Assembly (NCBI GenBank): GCA_004298065.1
Contig: SCRL01000089.1
Location: forward strand, 1 to 64,000
Source: Gammaproteobacteria bacterium
GTDB taxonomy: Bacteria > Pseudomonadota > Gammaproteobacteria > Acidiferrobacterales > Sulfurifustaceae
Direction: 5' to 3'
Length of the DNA stretch: 64,000 bases
Each line of letters begins with the position of its first letter. The first letter of the stretch is position 1. Of this stretch, positions 16,829 to 24,973 are shown piece by piece. Made by a program: the position numbers and the translations under genes. The notes below the pieces were generated by a model. It made no database searches, was not told where the DNA came from, and worked only from the letters and a program-made list of their open reading frames with translations.

Positions 16829-17287
16829 ATGAAGGTAACACTCTCGGCTTGGTTAGGAGAGCTGGCGCTCGTAAGCCTCGCATGCTCCGCTCAGGCGGGG
16901 CTGCTCGAGGAGGTCTGTGGTCTGGCCTATAAGCAACTCAGCTCGGTACCGAACCTCAGCCTTAACAAATCGACAGGCAATTTTACGGATAACGGCCATT
17001 CATACAGTGGCTGCGTTGTTCGTCTTGCGGGCAACCGAACAAAAATCAAAGACGTCCAGCATCCAGGCCCTCTCTTTTACCCTTCCGAAGGTTCCACCCT
17101 GCACCAACAGGGGTGGCGTGCCGACAGAGAGGCAGATGGTCCAGATGGCACATCATTCCGAATCTCAAAGCAAAATGTATTCTGCCTAGTCGAAGGTAAC
17201 TGGGATGGAGGGGATGACAGTGACCCAAAATATGTCCCCTCAACTCGCTATGAGGTCATAGTGTCATGCAGCTATCAAAAACGGTAA
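16829..17287 (+). CDS. Exported protein of unknown function (cassette gene 2)
   Basis: 152 residues that I do not recognise. An N-terminal signal peptide (to about SAQA, residue 23) indicates export. The mature part has four cysteines (in EEVCGLAY, YSGCVVRL, NVFCLVEG and IVSCSYQK), enough for two disulfides, and is rich in Gly, Ser and Asp without repeats or membrane spans. AAGGA lies just ahead of the ATG. It sits between two attC-like sites, so it travels as a cassette. It has lower GC than the host genes. Confidence 0.75.
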   Translation: MKVTLSAWLGELALVSLACSAQAGLLEEVCGLAYKQLSSVPNLSLNKSTGNFTDNGHSYSGCVVRLAGNRTKIKDVQHPGPLFYPSEGSTLHQQGWRADREADGPDGTSFRISKQNVFCLVEGNWDGGDDSDPKYVPSTRYEVIVSCSYQKR

Positions 17288-17291
17288 ACGC

Positions 17292-17369
17292 GTATAACAC
17301 GTCGCTCAACCTGACTCGCTACATCGGCGCTTCGCGCCTCGTAGCTCGCAGGTTAGCTCTGCGTTGCCA
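17292..17369 (+). other. attC-like recombination site 2
   Basis: 78 bp. Left R box GTATAAC and right R box GTTGCCA (less conserved). The arms CGTCGCTCAACCTGAC and GCAGGTTAGCTCTGCG pair imperfectly around a central GGCGCTTCGCGCC hairpin. TCGCTCAA near the left end and GTTAGCTC near the right end are very typical attC words. It starts five bases after the stop of cassette gene 2, and host sequence resumes at its right edge. Confidence 0.82.
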
Positions 17370-17399
17370 ACCCATACTCACAGCAGGAAAGGAGGACAC

Positions 17400-18140
17400 A
17401 TGCGTGCTTGGTTTATCTTTCTAGCGCTGGTCGTACCGGCTTCGGTTTTCGCGGCGCCCGACTACGACCGTGAGAAGAGATGGGCCGACGAAATCACACC
17501 GGGTACCGTTGTCGGCGACCCGGTGTATCTGGAGCAAAAGAACCAGCACAAATTTCTCGGTATCTACACCGAGGCGGACAACGCCAGGATGGGTCTGGTG
17601 GTGGTGCACGGCATCGGCATTCATCCCGACTGGGGGATGATCGGCACGCTGCGCCAGCGCCTGCCCGACCACGGCTACACGACGCTGTCCATCCAGATGC
17701 CGATCCTCGCCCTGGATGCCAGGAGCGAGGACTACGCGGTGCATTTCCCCGAGGCGGTGGAGCGCCTGCGGCTCGCGGTCGCCTACCTGAAGAGCAAGGG
17801 CTACAAGCGAATCGCCCTCGTATCTCACAGCATGGGCACGCGCATGAGCCATGGCTACATGATCGGCAATCCGGTCGAGGTCAGCGCTTGGGCCGCGCTC
17901 GGCGCCGGCACCGGTCCCGGCCCCATGCTCACCTACGACGGCATCCAGGCGCCGGTGCTCGATCTCTACGGCGCCAACGAACTGCCGCGCGTCCTCCAGG
18001 GCGCGGCCAGACGCAAGGCCTCGCTTCAGGGCAAGGCGGGATCGAAGCAGGTGGTGGTCCCCGACACTGACCACTTTTTCGCCAACCGCGAAGACGCGAT
18101 GGTCAAGGCGGTGAAGGATTTTCTGGATGGCGTGAAATAA
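17400..18140 (+). CDS. Exported alpha/beta hydrolase (paralogue of 13685-14611)
   Basis: 246 residues with an AAGGAGG five bases before the ATG. The signal peptide ends near VFA (residue 20). It has a hydrolase fold with VVVHGIGIHPDWGM after the first strand, nucleophile elbow SHSMGT (about 141-146) and the C-terminal VVPDTDHFFANREDAM with the catalytic His. The ending parallels the DGADHFF of the hydrolase at 13685. The substrate is unknown. It is the first host gene after the second attC-like site. An in-frame start at 17364 inside attC was rejected. Confidence 0.83.
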   Translation: MRAWFIFLALVVPASVFAAPDYDREKRWADEITPGTVVGDPVYLEQKNQHKFLGIYTEADNARMGLVVVHGIGIHPDWGMIGTLRQRLPDHGYTTLSIQMPILALDARSEDYAVHFPEAVERLRLAVAYLKSKGYKRIALVSHSMGTRMSHGYMIGNPVEVSAWAALGAGTGPGPMLTYDGIQAPVLDLYGANELPRVLQGAARRKASLQGKAGSKQVVVPDTDHFFANREDAMVKAVKDFLDGVK

Positions 18141-18189
18141 CGCATCGCACGATATCCGGTTCGGGTGTTTTTGTGCATGTGAGAATGAT

Positions 18190-18645
18190 ATGGCCGACCT
18201 AAACTCTAAATGCAAAGCGTGGAGCGCATTTCTTGCTGTCTCCGCACTAACCATCGACATGTCTGTCGCTTGGGCCGATGACGCAACGCACCAGGACAAA
18301 CGGCTCGATCTCGGCCTCACGGCTGCCGAGCGGAACGAGTTTCTTTCCGAGATGCGCCAAATGCTTGCCAGCGTGCAGGGCATCGTCGCTGGGATCAGCA
18401 CAGAGGACCGGCAGAAGATTGCAAAATCGGCCCGCTACTCCGGCAACCGGATGGCGCGCGCCACTCCGGTCTCCGTCAGGCGGAAACTGCCCCCGTCGTT
18501 CCGGGACATCGGCGGAGATACCCATATGATGTTCGAGGAGATCGCCGTTCGCGCGGAGGCGGACGACATGGACATGCTGGCCGCCTTGACAGGCAGGCTG
18601 ATGCAGCAGTGCCTGACGTGTCATGCCATGTTCCGGGCGAATTGA
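18190..18645 (+). CDS. Cytochrome c'-like exported protein with C-terminal CxxCH
   Basis: 151 residues. Signal peptide to about AWA (residue 29), then a mostly helical body, and a single haem c attachment motif C-L-T-C-H five residues from the end (QQCLTCHAMFRAN). A helical protein with the haem motif at the extreme C-terminus is the plan of cytochrome c'. The haem would be attached by the Ccm system encoded at 38.7-45.3 kb. A role in binding NO or in electron transfer is possible but not shown. It precedes the Spy-like/efflux genes by 63 bases. Confidence 0.75.
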   Translation: MADLNSKCKAWSAFLAVSALTIDMSVAWADDATHQDKRLDLGLTAAERNEFLSEMRQMLASVQGIVAGISTEDRQKIAKSARYSGNRMARATPVSVRRKLPPSFRDIGGDTHMMFEEIAVRAEADDMDMLAALTGRLMQQCLTCHAMFRAN

Positions 18646-18708
18646 CGTATTCACGAAACCGCACAGGGCTGGCGCACAACGATAACATTTCCCAACAGGA
18701 GAACCGTA

Positions 18709-19248
18709 ATGTTGAAAATTACCCACGTCATCGGAGTACTACTGGTAGTTGCCGTCAATAATGCCGTCTCGGCGGCGCCACCGGCTTCCTACGCCGGGCA
18801 GGAGCAGCGTGAAATAAAAGCGCTTTCACCCGAAGAGGTTAAGGACTACCTGGCGGGCAAGGGCATGGGCCTGGCCAAGGCCGCGGAGTTGAACCGTTAT
18901 CCGGGCCCGGCGCATGTGCTGGAACTGGCCGGGCCGCTTCGGTTGAGTGCGGATCAAAAACGTCGCACGGAGGCGGTCTTCAACGCCATGCAGGTCGAGG
19001 CCAGGCGCCAGGGCGCTATGCTGGTGGAAAAGGAACGGGCGCTGGACCGGCAATTTGCCGCCGGCGCGATCACGGCCGAGGAGCTGCGGTCGTCGCTCGC
19101 ACAGATCGCCGGCGTGCAGGCGGAGATCCGCCGGATTCATCTCCAGGCGCATCTTGAGCAGAAGAAAATTCTGACTCCGGAGCAGGTGGTAAGATACAGC
19201 GCACTTCGGGGATATGCTTCGCATGCCGGCCACGCACATCAGCATTGA
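18709..19248 (+). CDS. Spy/ZraP-like periplasmic metal-resistance protein
   Basis: 179 residues. Signal peptide to about SAA (residue 23). The body is a helical hairpin with the pattern RLSADQKRRTEAVFNAMQVEARRQGAML, EKERALDRQF and ILTPEQVVRYSALRG, typical of the LTXXQ/Metal_resist group (Spy, CpxP, ZraP). The tail HAGHAHQH is His-rich and could bind metal. Such proteins act as periplasmic chaperones or metal buffers. The TolC-like gene starts inside its last 35 bases, so the two are coupled. A good AGGAG lies before the ATG. Confidence 0.85.
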   Translation: MLKITHVIGVLLVVAVNNAVSAAPPASYAGQEQREIKALSPEEVKDYLAGKGMGLAKAAELNRYPGPAHVLELAGPLRLSADQKRRTEAVFNAMQVEARRQGAMLVEKERALDRQFAAGAITAEELRSSLAQIAGVQAEIRRIHLQAHLEQKKILTPEQVVRYSALRGYASHAGHAHQH

Positions 19249-20557
19249 ACGACCGCATCGTCGCATCGCCCGGAGGTCTCTTGCCTCCGCCTTGTTGCTC
19301 TGCGCCATGGGTGTCGCGGCAGAGCAGCCTTCCGCGCCACTGCCAAGCCCGCTGACGCTGGGCCAGGCGCTGGCGCTCGCCGACGAACCGCACCCCGAGC
19401 TGGACGTCGCCCGCGCCGATATCGACCGCGCCCGCGCGCGCGTGCAGGAACAGGAGTCGCGTCAGGGCACGCGCGCGTATCTCGATCTCATCCCGGAGTG
19501 GGTCAATCCCTCGACCGGAGGCGGCGGCACCAACGACAGCCGCGCGCGCATCCTGCTCTCGAAGCAGCTCACCGATTTCGGGCGCACGCGGTCGCTCGAA
19601 TCCGCGGCCGAGGACGAGGTCGCCGGACGCGAACTGGCCTTCCTCGATGCGCGCCAGCGTCGGCGCCTGGAGATCATGGCGCGTTTTTTCGACACGCTGC
19701 TCGCCGATCTGCGCTACGCCGTGGACAACGAGGAGATGGCGCATCGCTACGTCAATTACGACAAGGTGCGTGAGCGCCATGCACTCGGGCAGGTTTCCGA
19801 GGTCGAGCTGCTCGATTATGAGAACCGTTACCGCGAATCGCTGATCACGCGCACCGAGAGCCAGAAGCGCCAGTCCTCGGCCCGGCTGCGGCTGGCGCAC
19901 GCGCTCAACCGCCCGGATCAGTTGCCGGGCGAGTTGATCGCGCCGAAACTCACCGTGCTTGACCGCGAGATTCCCGACTACAAGGCATTATCCGAGGACG
20001 CGCGCAAGGTTAATCCCGTCGTCGCGGCGCAGCGCAAGGACACGGACGCGGCACGCGCCACGCTGAACGCCGAGCGCGCCCGCTCGCGTCCCACGCTCAA
20101 TGCAGAACTGGAGGCCGCCGAGTACGAGCGTACACTGTCCGGCCGTAACGATTTCCGCGCCGGACTGAGCCTGCGCGTGCCGCTTTACCAGGGCGGCGAG
20201 GTGGACGCCGCCGTGGCGCGCGCCGCCGCCGACCTGTCCGTGCGCGAGGCGCGGTTGCGCAAGGTCGAACACGACCTGCAGCAAACGGTGCTCGACGCGG
20301 TGCAGGAGCTTGAAACTCTCAAGGTTCGGCGCGAGGCGGCGAAACAGCGCGTGGCGTTTCGCGATCTCTATCTCGACCGGGCGCGCGCCATTTACGAGAT
20401 GGAAGTGCAAACCAGCCTCGGCGATGCCATGGTGCGCCTGACGGAGGCGCAATGGCTCGCGGCCCAGGCCGACTACCAACTCGCGCTCGCCTGGGCGCGC
20501 ATCGAGGCCCTTACCGGCAAGCTCGTCGAGCCGTCTACGCAGGAGAAGAAACCATGA
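19214..20557 (+). CDS. TolC family outer-membrane efflux protein
   Basis: 447 residues. An N-terminal signal region (to about AAEQ, residue 38) is followed by the two OEP repeats of TolC proteins: long coiled helices (ARADIDRARARVQEQESRQ, VAAQRKDTDAARATLNAERARSRPTL) and the strand motif LRVPLYQGGEVDA. It would form the outer-membrane duct of a tripartite efflux or type I system. It starts inside the Spy-like gene and its stop overlaps the adaptor start as ATGA. No inner-membrane pump is encoded next to it. An alternative ATG is at 19223. Confidence 0.88.
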   Translation: MLRMPATHISIERPHRRIARRSLASALLLCAMGVAAEQPSAPLPSPLTLGQALALADEPHPELDVARADIDRARARVQEQESRQGTRAYLDLIPEWVNPSTGGGGTNDSRARILLSKQLTDFGRTRSLESAAEDEVAGRELAFLDARQRRRLEIMARFFDTLLADLRYAVDNEEMAHRYVNYDKVRERHALGQVSEVELLDYENRYRESLITRTESQKRQSSARLRLAHALNRPDQLPGELIAPKLTVLDREIPDYKALSEDARKVNPVVAAQRKDTDAARATLNAERARSRPTLNAELEAAEYERTLSGRNDFRAGLSLRVPLYQGGEVDAAVARAAADLSVREARLRKVEHDLQQTVLDAVQELETLKVRREAAKQRVAFRDLYLDRARAIYEMEVQTSLGDAMVRLTEAQWLAAQADYQLALAWARIEALTGKLVEPSTQEKKP

Positions 20558-21258
20558 AGCGCACCGCCTTTCTCGTTCTGATGTTCGTCGCTACCGTCGC
20601 TTTTGGCGCCGACGGCACCGTGCAGTGGGCGCGGCGGGTGGAGCTCGGCCTCGGCGTCTCGGGCACGATCAAGACCGTCGCCGTTGAGGCCGGCGCGCGC
20701 GTGGCCAAGGGCCAGGTGCTGGTCGCGCTCGACGATACGCCGTTCAAGGCCGAATTCGATCAGGCGCGCGCCGACCGCGACGAGGCAGCGCGCGATTACA
20801 AGCAGGCGCAGCAGCTTTTCGAGCGCACCGTGTTGTCGACGGTCGAGCTTGAAAACGCCAAGCTCAAGTCGGTGCGTGCGCAGGCCAAGTACGCGCAAGC
20901 GAAATACCAACTCGACCGGAGCCACATCGTGGCGCCGTTCGACGCATGGGTGCTCGAAATGCGCGCGCAGGTCGGACAGAACGTGGTGAACGCACTCGAG
21001 GCGCGCCCGCTGGTCGTGCTCGCCGCGGCGGGAGAGTATCAGGTGCAGCTGCGCGTGCCTGCCGCAACGCTGGACCGTCTCAAGATCGGCCAGGCAGCGA
21101 ACGTCACCGTCGGCGGAAAGTCGTACGCCGGGCGCGTTCACGCACTGGCGCTGGAACCCGCCGGCGGCAAGGCCGACGGGCCGTACGACGTGACCGTGCT
21201 ATTCCAGACGCCGGAGATGTTGCGTCCGGGCAGATCGGCGACGGTGGAACTGCCCTGA
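20554..21258 (+). CDS. HlyD/RND-type periplasmic adaptor, short
   Basis: 234 residues, shorter than common RND adaptors (350-400). Signal peptide to FGA (about 18); lipoyl-like half KTVAVEAGARVAKGQVLVALD; coiled-coil hairpin (AEFDQARADRDEAARDYKQAQ...KYAQAKYQLDRSHIVAPFDA); then a small beta-barrel domain ending RPGRSATVELP. The membrane-proximal domain appears reduced or absent. It would bridge a pump and the TolC-like protein. It overlaps the TolC-like gene by four bases and is the last gene of this operon, so the pump must be elsewhere. Confidence 0.85.
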   Translation: MKRTAFLVLMFVATVAFGADGTVQWARRVELGLGVSGTIKTVAVEAGARVAKGQVLVALDDTPFKAEFDQARADRDEAARDYKQAQQLFERTVLSTVELENAKLKSVRAQAKYAQAKYQLDRSHIVAPFDAWVLEMRAQVGQNVVNALEARPLVVLAAAGEYQVQLRVPAATLDRLKIGQAANVTVGGKSYAGRVHALALEPAGGKADGPYDVTVLFQTPEMLRPGRSATVELP

Positions 21259-21331
21259 TTCGCCGACCGACGGTCGATTCATTTCCGGTCATGGCTGTAC
21301 TATTTTATTTTCCGTTCCGGCGAGACATCCC

Positions 21332-21679
21332 TTGAAACATGCGGTCACTGTCTTCTTTCTTTGCGCATTGATTGCCCCGGTTCACGCGGGTGGCGACTGC
21401 ATAAAAAATCAGTACGGCAACGTCGTGTGCGGAAAGGGCCAGTGCGAATCCGATCAGTACGGAAAAGTGTTTTGTGCCGATGCCGGCGGCGGCGCCGTCA
21501 AGGATGAATACGGGGTTGTGCAGTGCGGTGTCGGTTATTGTGCCAGAGACTATCTGCAACATGTCTGGTGTTCCAAAGAGCAGGGCGGTGGGGCGGCGAC
21601 GGATTCGTACGGAAAAGTAAAGTGCCTGGGAGGGTGCGAAAAAGGTTCGCAGAAATACTGCCAGGAAGCGAAGGAATAA
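21332..21679 (+). CDS. Small exported Cys-rich repeat protein of unknown function
   Basis: 115 residues from a TTG at 21332 (no ATG fits). The signal peptide ends at VHA (about 18). The mature part is built of short repeats of the form DxYGxVxC: NQYGNVVCG, DQYGKVFCA, DEYGVVQCG and DSYGKVKCL, with extra Cys in GQC, GYC and GGC. About eleven cysteines in 95 residues suggest a disulfide-knit or metal-binding secreted protein. I do not recognise the family. The ribosome binding site is weak. It stands alone between the efflux operon and acylphosphatase. Confidence 0.65.
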   Translation: MKHAVTVFFLCALIAPVHAGGDCIKNQYGNVVCGKGQCESDQYGKVFCADAGGGAVKDEYGVVQCGVGYCARDYLQHVWCSKEQGGGAATDSYGKVKCLGGCEKGSQKYCQEAKE

Positions 21680-21742
21680 CCGCGAACCGACAATCGGAGC
21701 CACGGGTCGGTGCCAGCCGCCGGCTTTTGTTAAGGTATCGGC

Positions 21743-22015
21743 ATGACCCTATGCCGCCGTTTCCTGGTTTCCGGCCGCGTGCAGGGCGTATTCTACCGCG
21801 CCGCGACGCAGGACTGCGCGCGCCGTTTGGGCCTCACCGGCTGGGTGCGCAACCTGCCCGACGGCAAGGTCGAGCTCGTCGCCTGCGGTGATGAAACGAA
21901 ATTAAAACAACTCGAAGAGTGGCTGTGGCAGGGACCGCCGCACGCGCGCGTCGAAGGCGTGGCGGCTGCCGATGCCGGGAACCAGTTGTATACCGACTTC
22001 GCCGTCACTCACTGA
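21743..22015 (+). CDS. acyP: Acylphosphatase
   Basis: 90 residues, the full family length. It hydrolyses acyl phosphates such as acetyl- or carbamoyl-phosphate in the cytoplasm. Signature one, [11 protein letters not shown] (9-19) with the phosphate-binding Arg, and signature two, [13 protein letters not shown] (33-45) with the catalytic Asn, are intact. It is convergent with the lytic transglycosylase gene 15 bases away and stands alone. Confidence 0.95.
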   Translation: MTLCRRFLVSGRVQGVFYRAATQDCARRLGLTGWVRNLPDGKVELVACGDETKLKQLEEWLWQGPPHARVEGVAAADAGNQLYTDFAVTH

Positions 22016-22030
22016 CGGCAGTCGTGTCGC

Positions 22031-22618
22031 TTACTGCGGGAACCAGCGTTTCTGGTAGGCGAGGTTAACGCGGGCGGGATACCAGCCCTGGCCCTGGCTG
22101 CCGTTGTAGCGCGCCAGCGCCGCGCGCAGGTTGCCGCGCTCCTTGTCGAGGTAGTACTTGAGGATGGTGCAGCCGTAACGCAGGTTGGTCTGAATGCTCA
22201 TCAGACTGTCGCCGGGACGGCCGATCTCCTTGAGCCAGAACGGCATCACCTGCATCAGCCCGCGCGCGCCGGCGGACGAGATCGCGAAGCGGTTGAAGCC
22301 GCTCTCGACGTCGATCACCGCCAGCACCAGCTCGGGTTTCAGGCCGGCACGCGTGGCCTCATGATGCGCCGCGCGCAGCAGCTCCACGCGGTATTTCGCA
22401 TCCGGCACCTTCTTCGCCAGGCGCTGTGACATGTCCGTCAGCCACACCTCGGCGTCGAAGCGATCGGAAAAACTTTCGGTTTCGGTCGCCGCCTGCTTGA
22501 GCAGCGTGCGCAGCTCCGGGTCCACGGGCGGCAGCGAAACGGGCGCCGCCGCGGCAGGCGATGCGAGCGCGAGCCACGACACAGCGAACAGGGTGGCGAA
22601 GGTGGTGGTCGATTTCAT
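22031..22618 (-). CDS. Exported lytic transglycosylase (SLT type)
   Basis: 195 residues. Signal peptide to about AAAA (residue 25). An SLT/family 1 goose-lysozyme-like domain occupies the second half, with the catalytic Glu in VIDVESGFNR, then GARGLMQVMPFW and ALARYNGS. It cleaves the glycan of peptidoglycan with 1,6-anhydro ring formation. Start ATG 22618 begins the signal peptide; an in-frame upstream extension to 22771 lacks a ribosome binding site. It is divergent from the RelA/SpoT gene, with about 160 bp between them. Confidence 0.92.
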   Translation of the reverse strand: MKSTTTFATLFAVSWLALASPAAAAPVSLPPVDPELRTLLKQAATETESFSDRFDAEVWLTDMSQRLAKKVPDAKYRVELLRAAHHEATRAGLKPELVLAVIDVESGFNRFAISSAGARGLMQVMPFWLKEIGRPGDSLMSIQTNLRYGCTILKYYLDKERGNLRAALARYNGSQGQGWYPARVNLAYQKRWFPQ

Positions 22619-22777
22619 ACTGTTGGTATCCCCGGACCCCGAAGAATAGCCGGTCAGGGCGGATCTGCCACTGTGCCGGCCGACGGGTGGACCCGGCCAG
22701 ACCCCGAAAGGGCGGGGCCGGGCCACGGCGTATAATCCGTTGACTCTCGCCGCCCCGGCCCCATTCAGCACCTATAT

Positions 22778-24973
22778 ATGGTTACCGTTACCGGCCGCAG
22801 CCCCGTCCTTGGCGCCGACGTCCAGAACCTCGGCACCTGGTTCGAGACGCTCGTCGCCCGCCGCCCCGAAGCGGAGGCGGCGTTGCTGCGCCGCGCGTTC
22901 GAGTTCGCGCGCGCGGCACACGAGGGACAGGCGCGCGTCAGCGGCGAGCCGCACCTTTCGCATCTGCTCGCGACCACGCAGACCCTCGCCGACCTCAATC
23001 TCGACGCCGAAACGCTCGCGGCTGCGATGCTGCACGACACGGTCGAAGACACGTCCGTAACGCTCGACGACATCCGCAAGCACTTCGGCGAGCGCATCGC
23101 CGCGCTCGTGGACGGCGTCACCAAGATGGACGTGATTCACGCGCTGCCGGCGCGCGGCGCGCGCACGCGTCGCGAGCAGGTGCAGGCCGAGTCGCTGCGC
23201 AAGATGCTGCTCGCCATGGCCGAGGATGTGCGCGTGGTGCTGATCAAGCTTGCCGACCGGTTGCACAACATGCGTACCCTCGGCGCATTACCCGCGGAGC
23301 GGCAGCAGCGCATCGCACGCGAGACGCTCGACGTGTTCGCGCCGCTCGCCAACCGCCTCGGCATCTGGCAGCTGAAGTGGGAACTCGAAGACCTTTCGTT
23401 TCGCTACCTCGAACCCGAGGCGTACAAGCGCATCGCGGCGTTGCTCGCCGAGAAGCGGGTGGACCGCGAGCGTTATGTGGCGGAGTTTGTCGCGCGCCTG
23501 TCGGCCGAGCTCAAGGCCGCCGGCATCGACGCCGAGGTGAGCGGGCGCCCGAAGCACATCTACGGCATCTGGCGAAAAATGAGCCGCAAGGGCAAGACCT
23601 TCGAGCAGATCGCCGACCTGCGCGGCACGCGCGTGCTCGTGCCGCAGGTAGCGGACTGTTACGCCGCGCTCGGCATCGTGCACACGCTCTGGCCGCACAT
23701 TCCGGGTGAGTTCGACGACTACATCGCCACGCCCAAGGAGAACAACTATCGGTCGATCCACACCGCTGTGGTCGGTCCCGAGGGCAAGGTGGTGGAGGTG
23801 CAAATCCGCACCCACGAAATGCACGAGACCAGCGAGCTCGGCATCGCCGCGCACTGGCGCTACAAGGAGGGCATGCGCGCCGACAAGGGTTTTGATAGCA
23901 AGGTGGCGTGGCTTCGGAGCCTGCTCGAATGGAAAGACGAGGTCGCGGAGGCGACCGACTTCGTCGACCAGTTCAAGTCCGAGGTGTTCAGCGAGCGCGT
24001 GTACGTGCTCACGCCGAAGGGCAGCATCGTGGACCTGCCGGCCGGCAGCACGCCGCTCGATTTTGCGTACCACGTCCATACCGACATCGGCCATCGTTGC
24101 CGCGGCGCCAAGGTCAACGGTCACATGGTGCCGCTGACTTATCCGCTCAAGACCGGCGAGCAGGTGGAGGTCGTCACGGTGAAGCAGGGCGGGCCGTCGC
24201 GTGACTGGCTCTCGCCGCATCTCGGTTATCTCGCGACCTCGCGTGCGCGCGCCAAGGTCGCACACTGGTTCCGGCAGCAAAACGTCGAGGAGGCGGTCGC
24301 CGCCGGTCGCGACACGCTCGAACGCGAGCTTGACCGCCTCGGCGTGCGCGAGGTGAAGTACGAGACGCTGGCGCAACACTTCGGCCACGCGACGGTGGAC
24401 GATTTTCTCGCCGCTGTCGGGCGCGGTGATATCCGCGGCGTGCAGATCGCCGGCGCGGTGCAGGCGCGCGTGGCGCCGGTGCTGCGCGAGACGCGCGCGC
24501 CGGCTCCAACTCCGGCGCCTGCGGGCGGCGTGAGCGTTCAGGGCGTGGGCAATCTGCTCACGCGCCTGGCGCGTTGCTGCAATCCGCTGCCAGGTGACGC
24601 CATCGTCGGCTTCATCACGCGCGGGCAGGGCGTGACCGTGCACCGCCAGGACTGCCCGAACACGCTGCGCCACCGCGAGGAGCACGGCGAGCGTCTGATC
24701 GAGGTGAGCTGGGGTCAAGCCGCCGGGCGCACCTACCCGGTGGAGATCGAGATCGTGGCCTACGAGCGCACCGGGCTGCTGCACGACATTACCGGCCTGC
24801 TCGCGAACGAGAAGATCAACGTGATCGAGGTGAACACCCTGACCGACAAGGATCGGCACATGGCGCACCTGCGCCTGACGCTGGAAATTCCCGATGTCCA
24901 CGCCCTGAGCCGGGTGCTGGCGCTTATCGACCGGGTGCCGAACGTCGCCGAGGTGCGCCGGCGCGCACAATGA
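22778..24973 (+). CDS. relA: RelA/SpoT family (p)ppGpp synthetase with intact HD hydrolase motifs
   Basis: 731 residues: HD domain (about 40-170), synthetase domain (about 240-360), TGS (about 395-455) and C-terminal ACT (about 655-731). The HD residues needed for ppGpp hydrolysis look intact: Arg53, His62, HD at 86-87, ED at 90-91 and RLHNMR at 161-166. The synthetase has RPKHIYGIWRKM and the motif EFDD (311-314), the acidic form usual in synthetase-only RelA; bifunctional enzymes usually carry RxKD. So motifs of both classes coexist. The gene overlaps the Crp/Fnr regulator by four bases. I use relA for the EFDD motif and general similarity; SpoT/Rel is the alternative. Confidence 0.9.
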   Translation: MVTVTGRSPVLGADVQNLGTWFETLVARRPEAEAALLRRAFEFARAAHEGQARVSGEPHLSHLLATTQTLADLNLDAETLAAAMLHDTVEDTSVTLDDIRKHFGERIAALVDGVTKMDVIHALPARGARTRREQVQAESLRKMLLAMAEDVRVVLIKLADRLHNMRTLGALPAERQQRIARETLDVFAPLANRLGIWQLKWELEDLSFRYLEPEAYKRIAALLAEKRVDRERYVAEFVARLSAELKAAGIDAEVSGRPKHIYGIWRKMSRKGKTFEQIADLRGTRVLVPQVADCYAALGIVHTLWPHIPGEFDDYIATPKENNYRSIHTAVVGPEGKVVEVQIRTHEMHETSELGIAAHWRYKEGMRADKGFDSKVAWLRSLLEWKDEVAEATDFVDQFKSEVFSERVYVLTPKGSIVDLPAGSTPLDFAYHVHTDIGHRCRGAKVNGHMVPLTYPLKTGEQVEVVTVKQGGPSRDWLSPHLGYLATSRARAKVAHWFRQQNVEEAVAAGRDTLERELDRLGVREVKYETLAQHFGHATVDDFLAAVGRGDIRGVQIAGAVQARVAPVLRETRAPAPTPAPAGGVSVQGVGNLLTRLARCCNPLPGDAIVGFITRGQGVTVHRQDCPNTLRHREEHGERLIEVSWGQAAGRTYPVEIEIVAYERTGLLHDITGLLANEKINVIEVNTLTDKDRHMAHLRLTLEIPDVHALSRVLALIDRVPNVAEVRRRAQ

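Larger units (their letters stand above)
16071..17369 (+). mobile_element. Two-cassette attC array without integrase (CALIN)
   Basis: Two plus-strand genes (LysE-type exporter and an exported unknown) are each followed within about 10 bases by an attC-like site (16736-16816 and 17292-17369). The left edge has GTTATGG at 16071, a plausible recombination half-site. Base composition drops relative to both flanks, and the genes share no function with neighbours. This matches integron cassettes stranded away from an integron integrase. No intI lies anywhere in the window. Codon use and exact borders were judged by eye. Confidence 0.75.
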
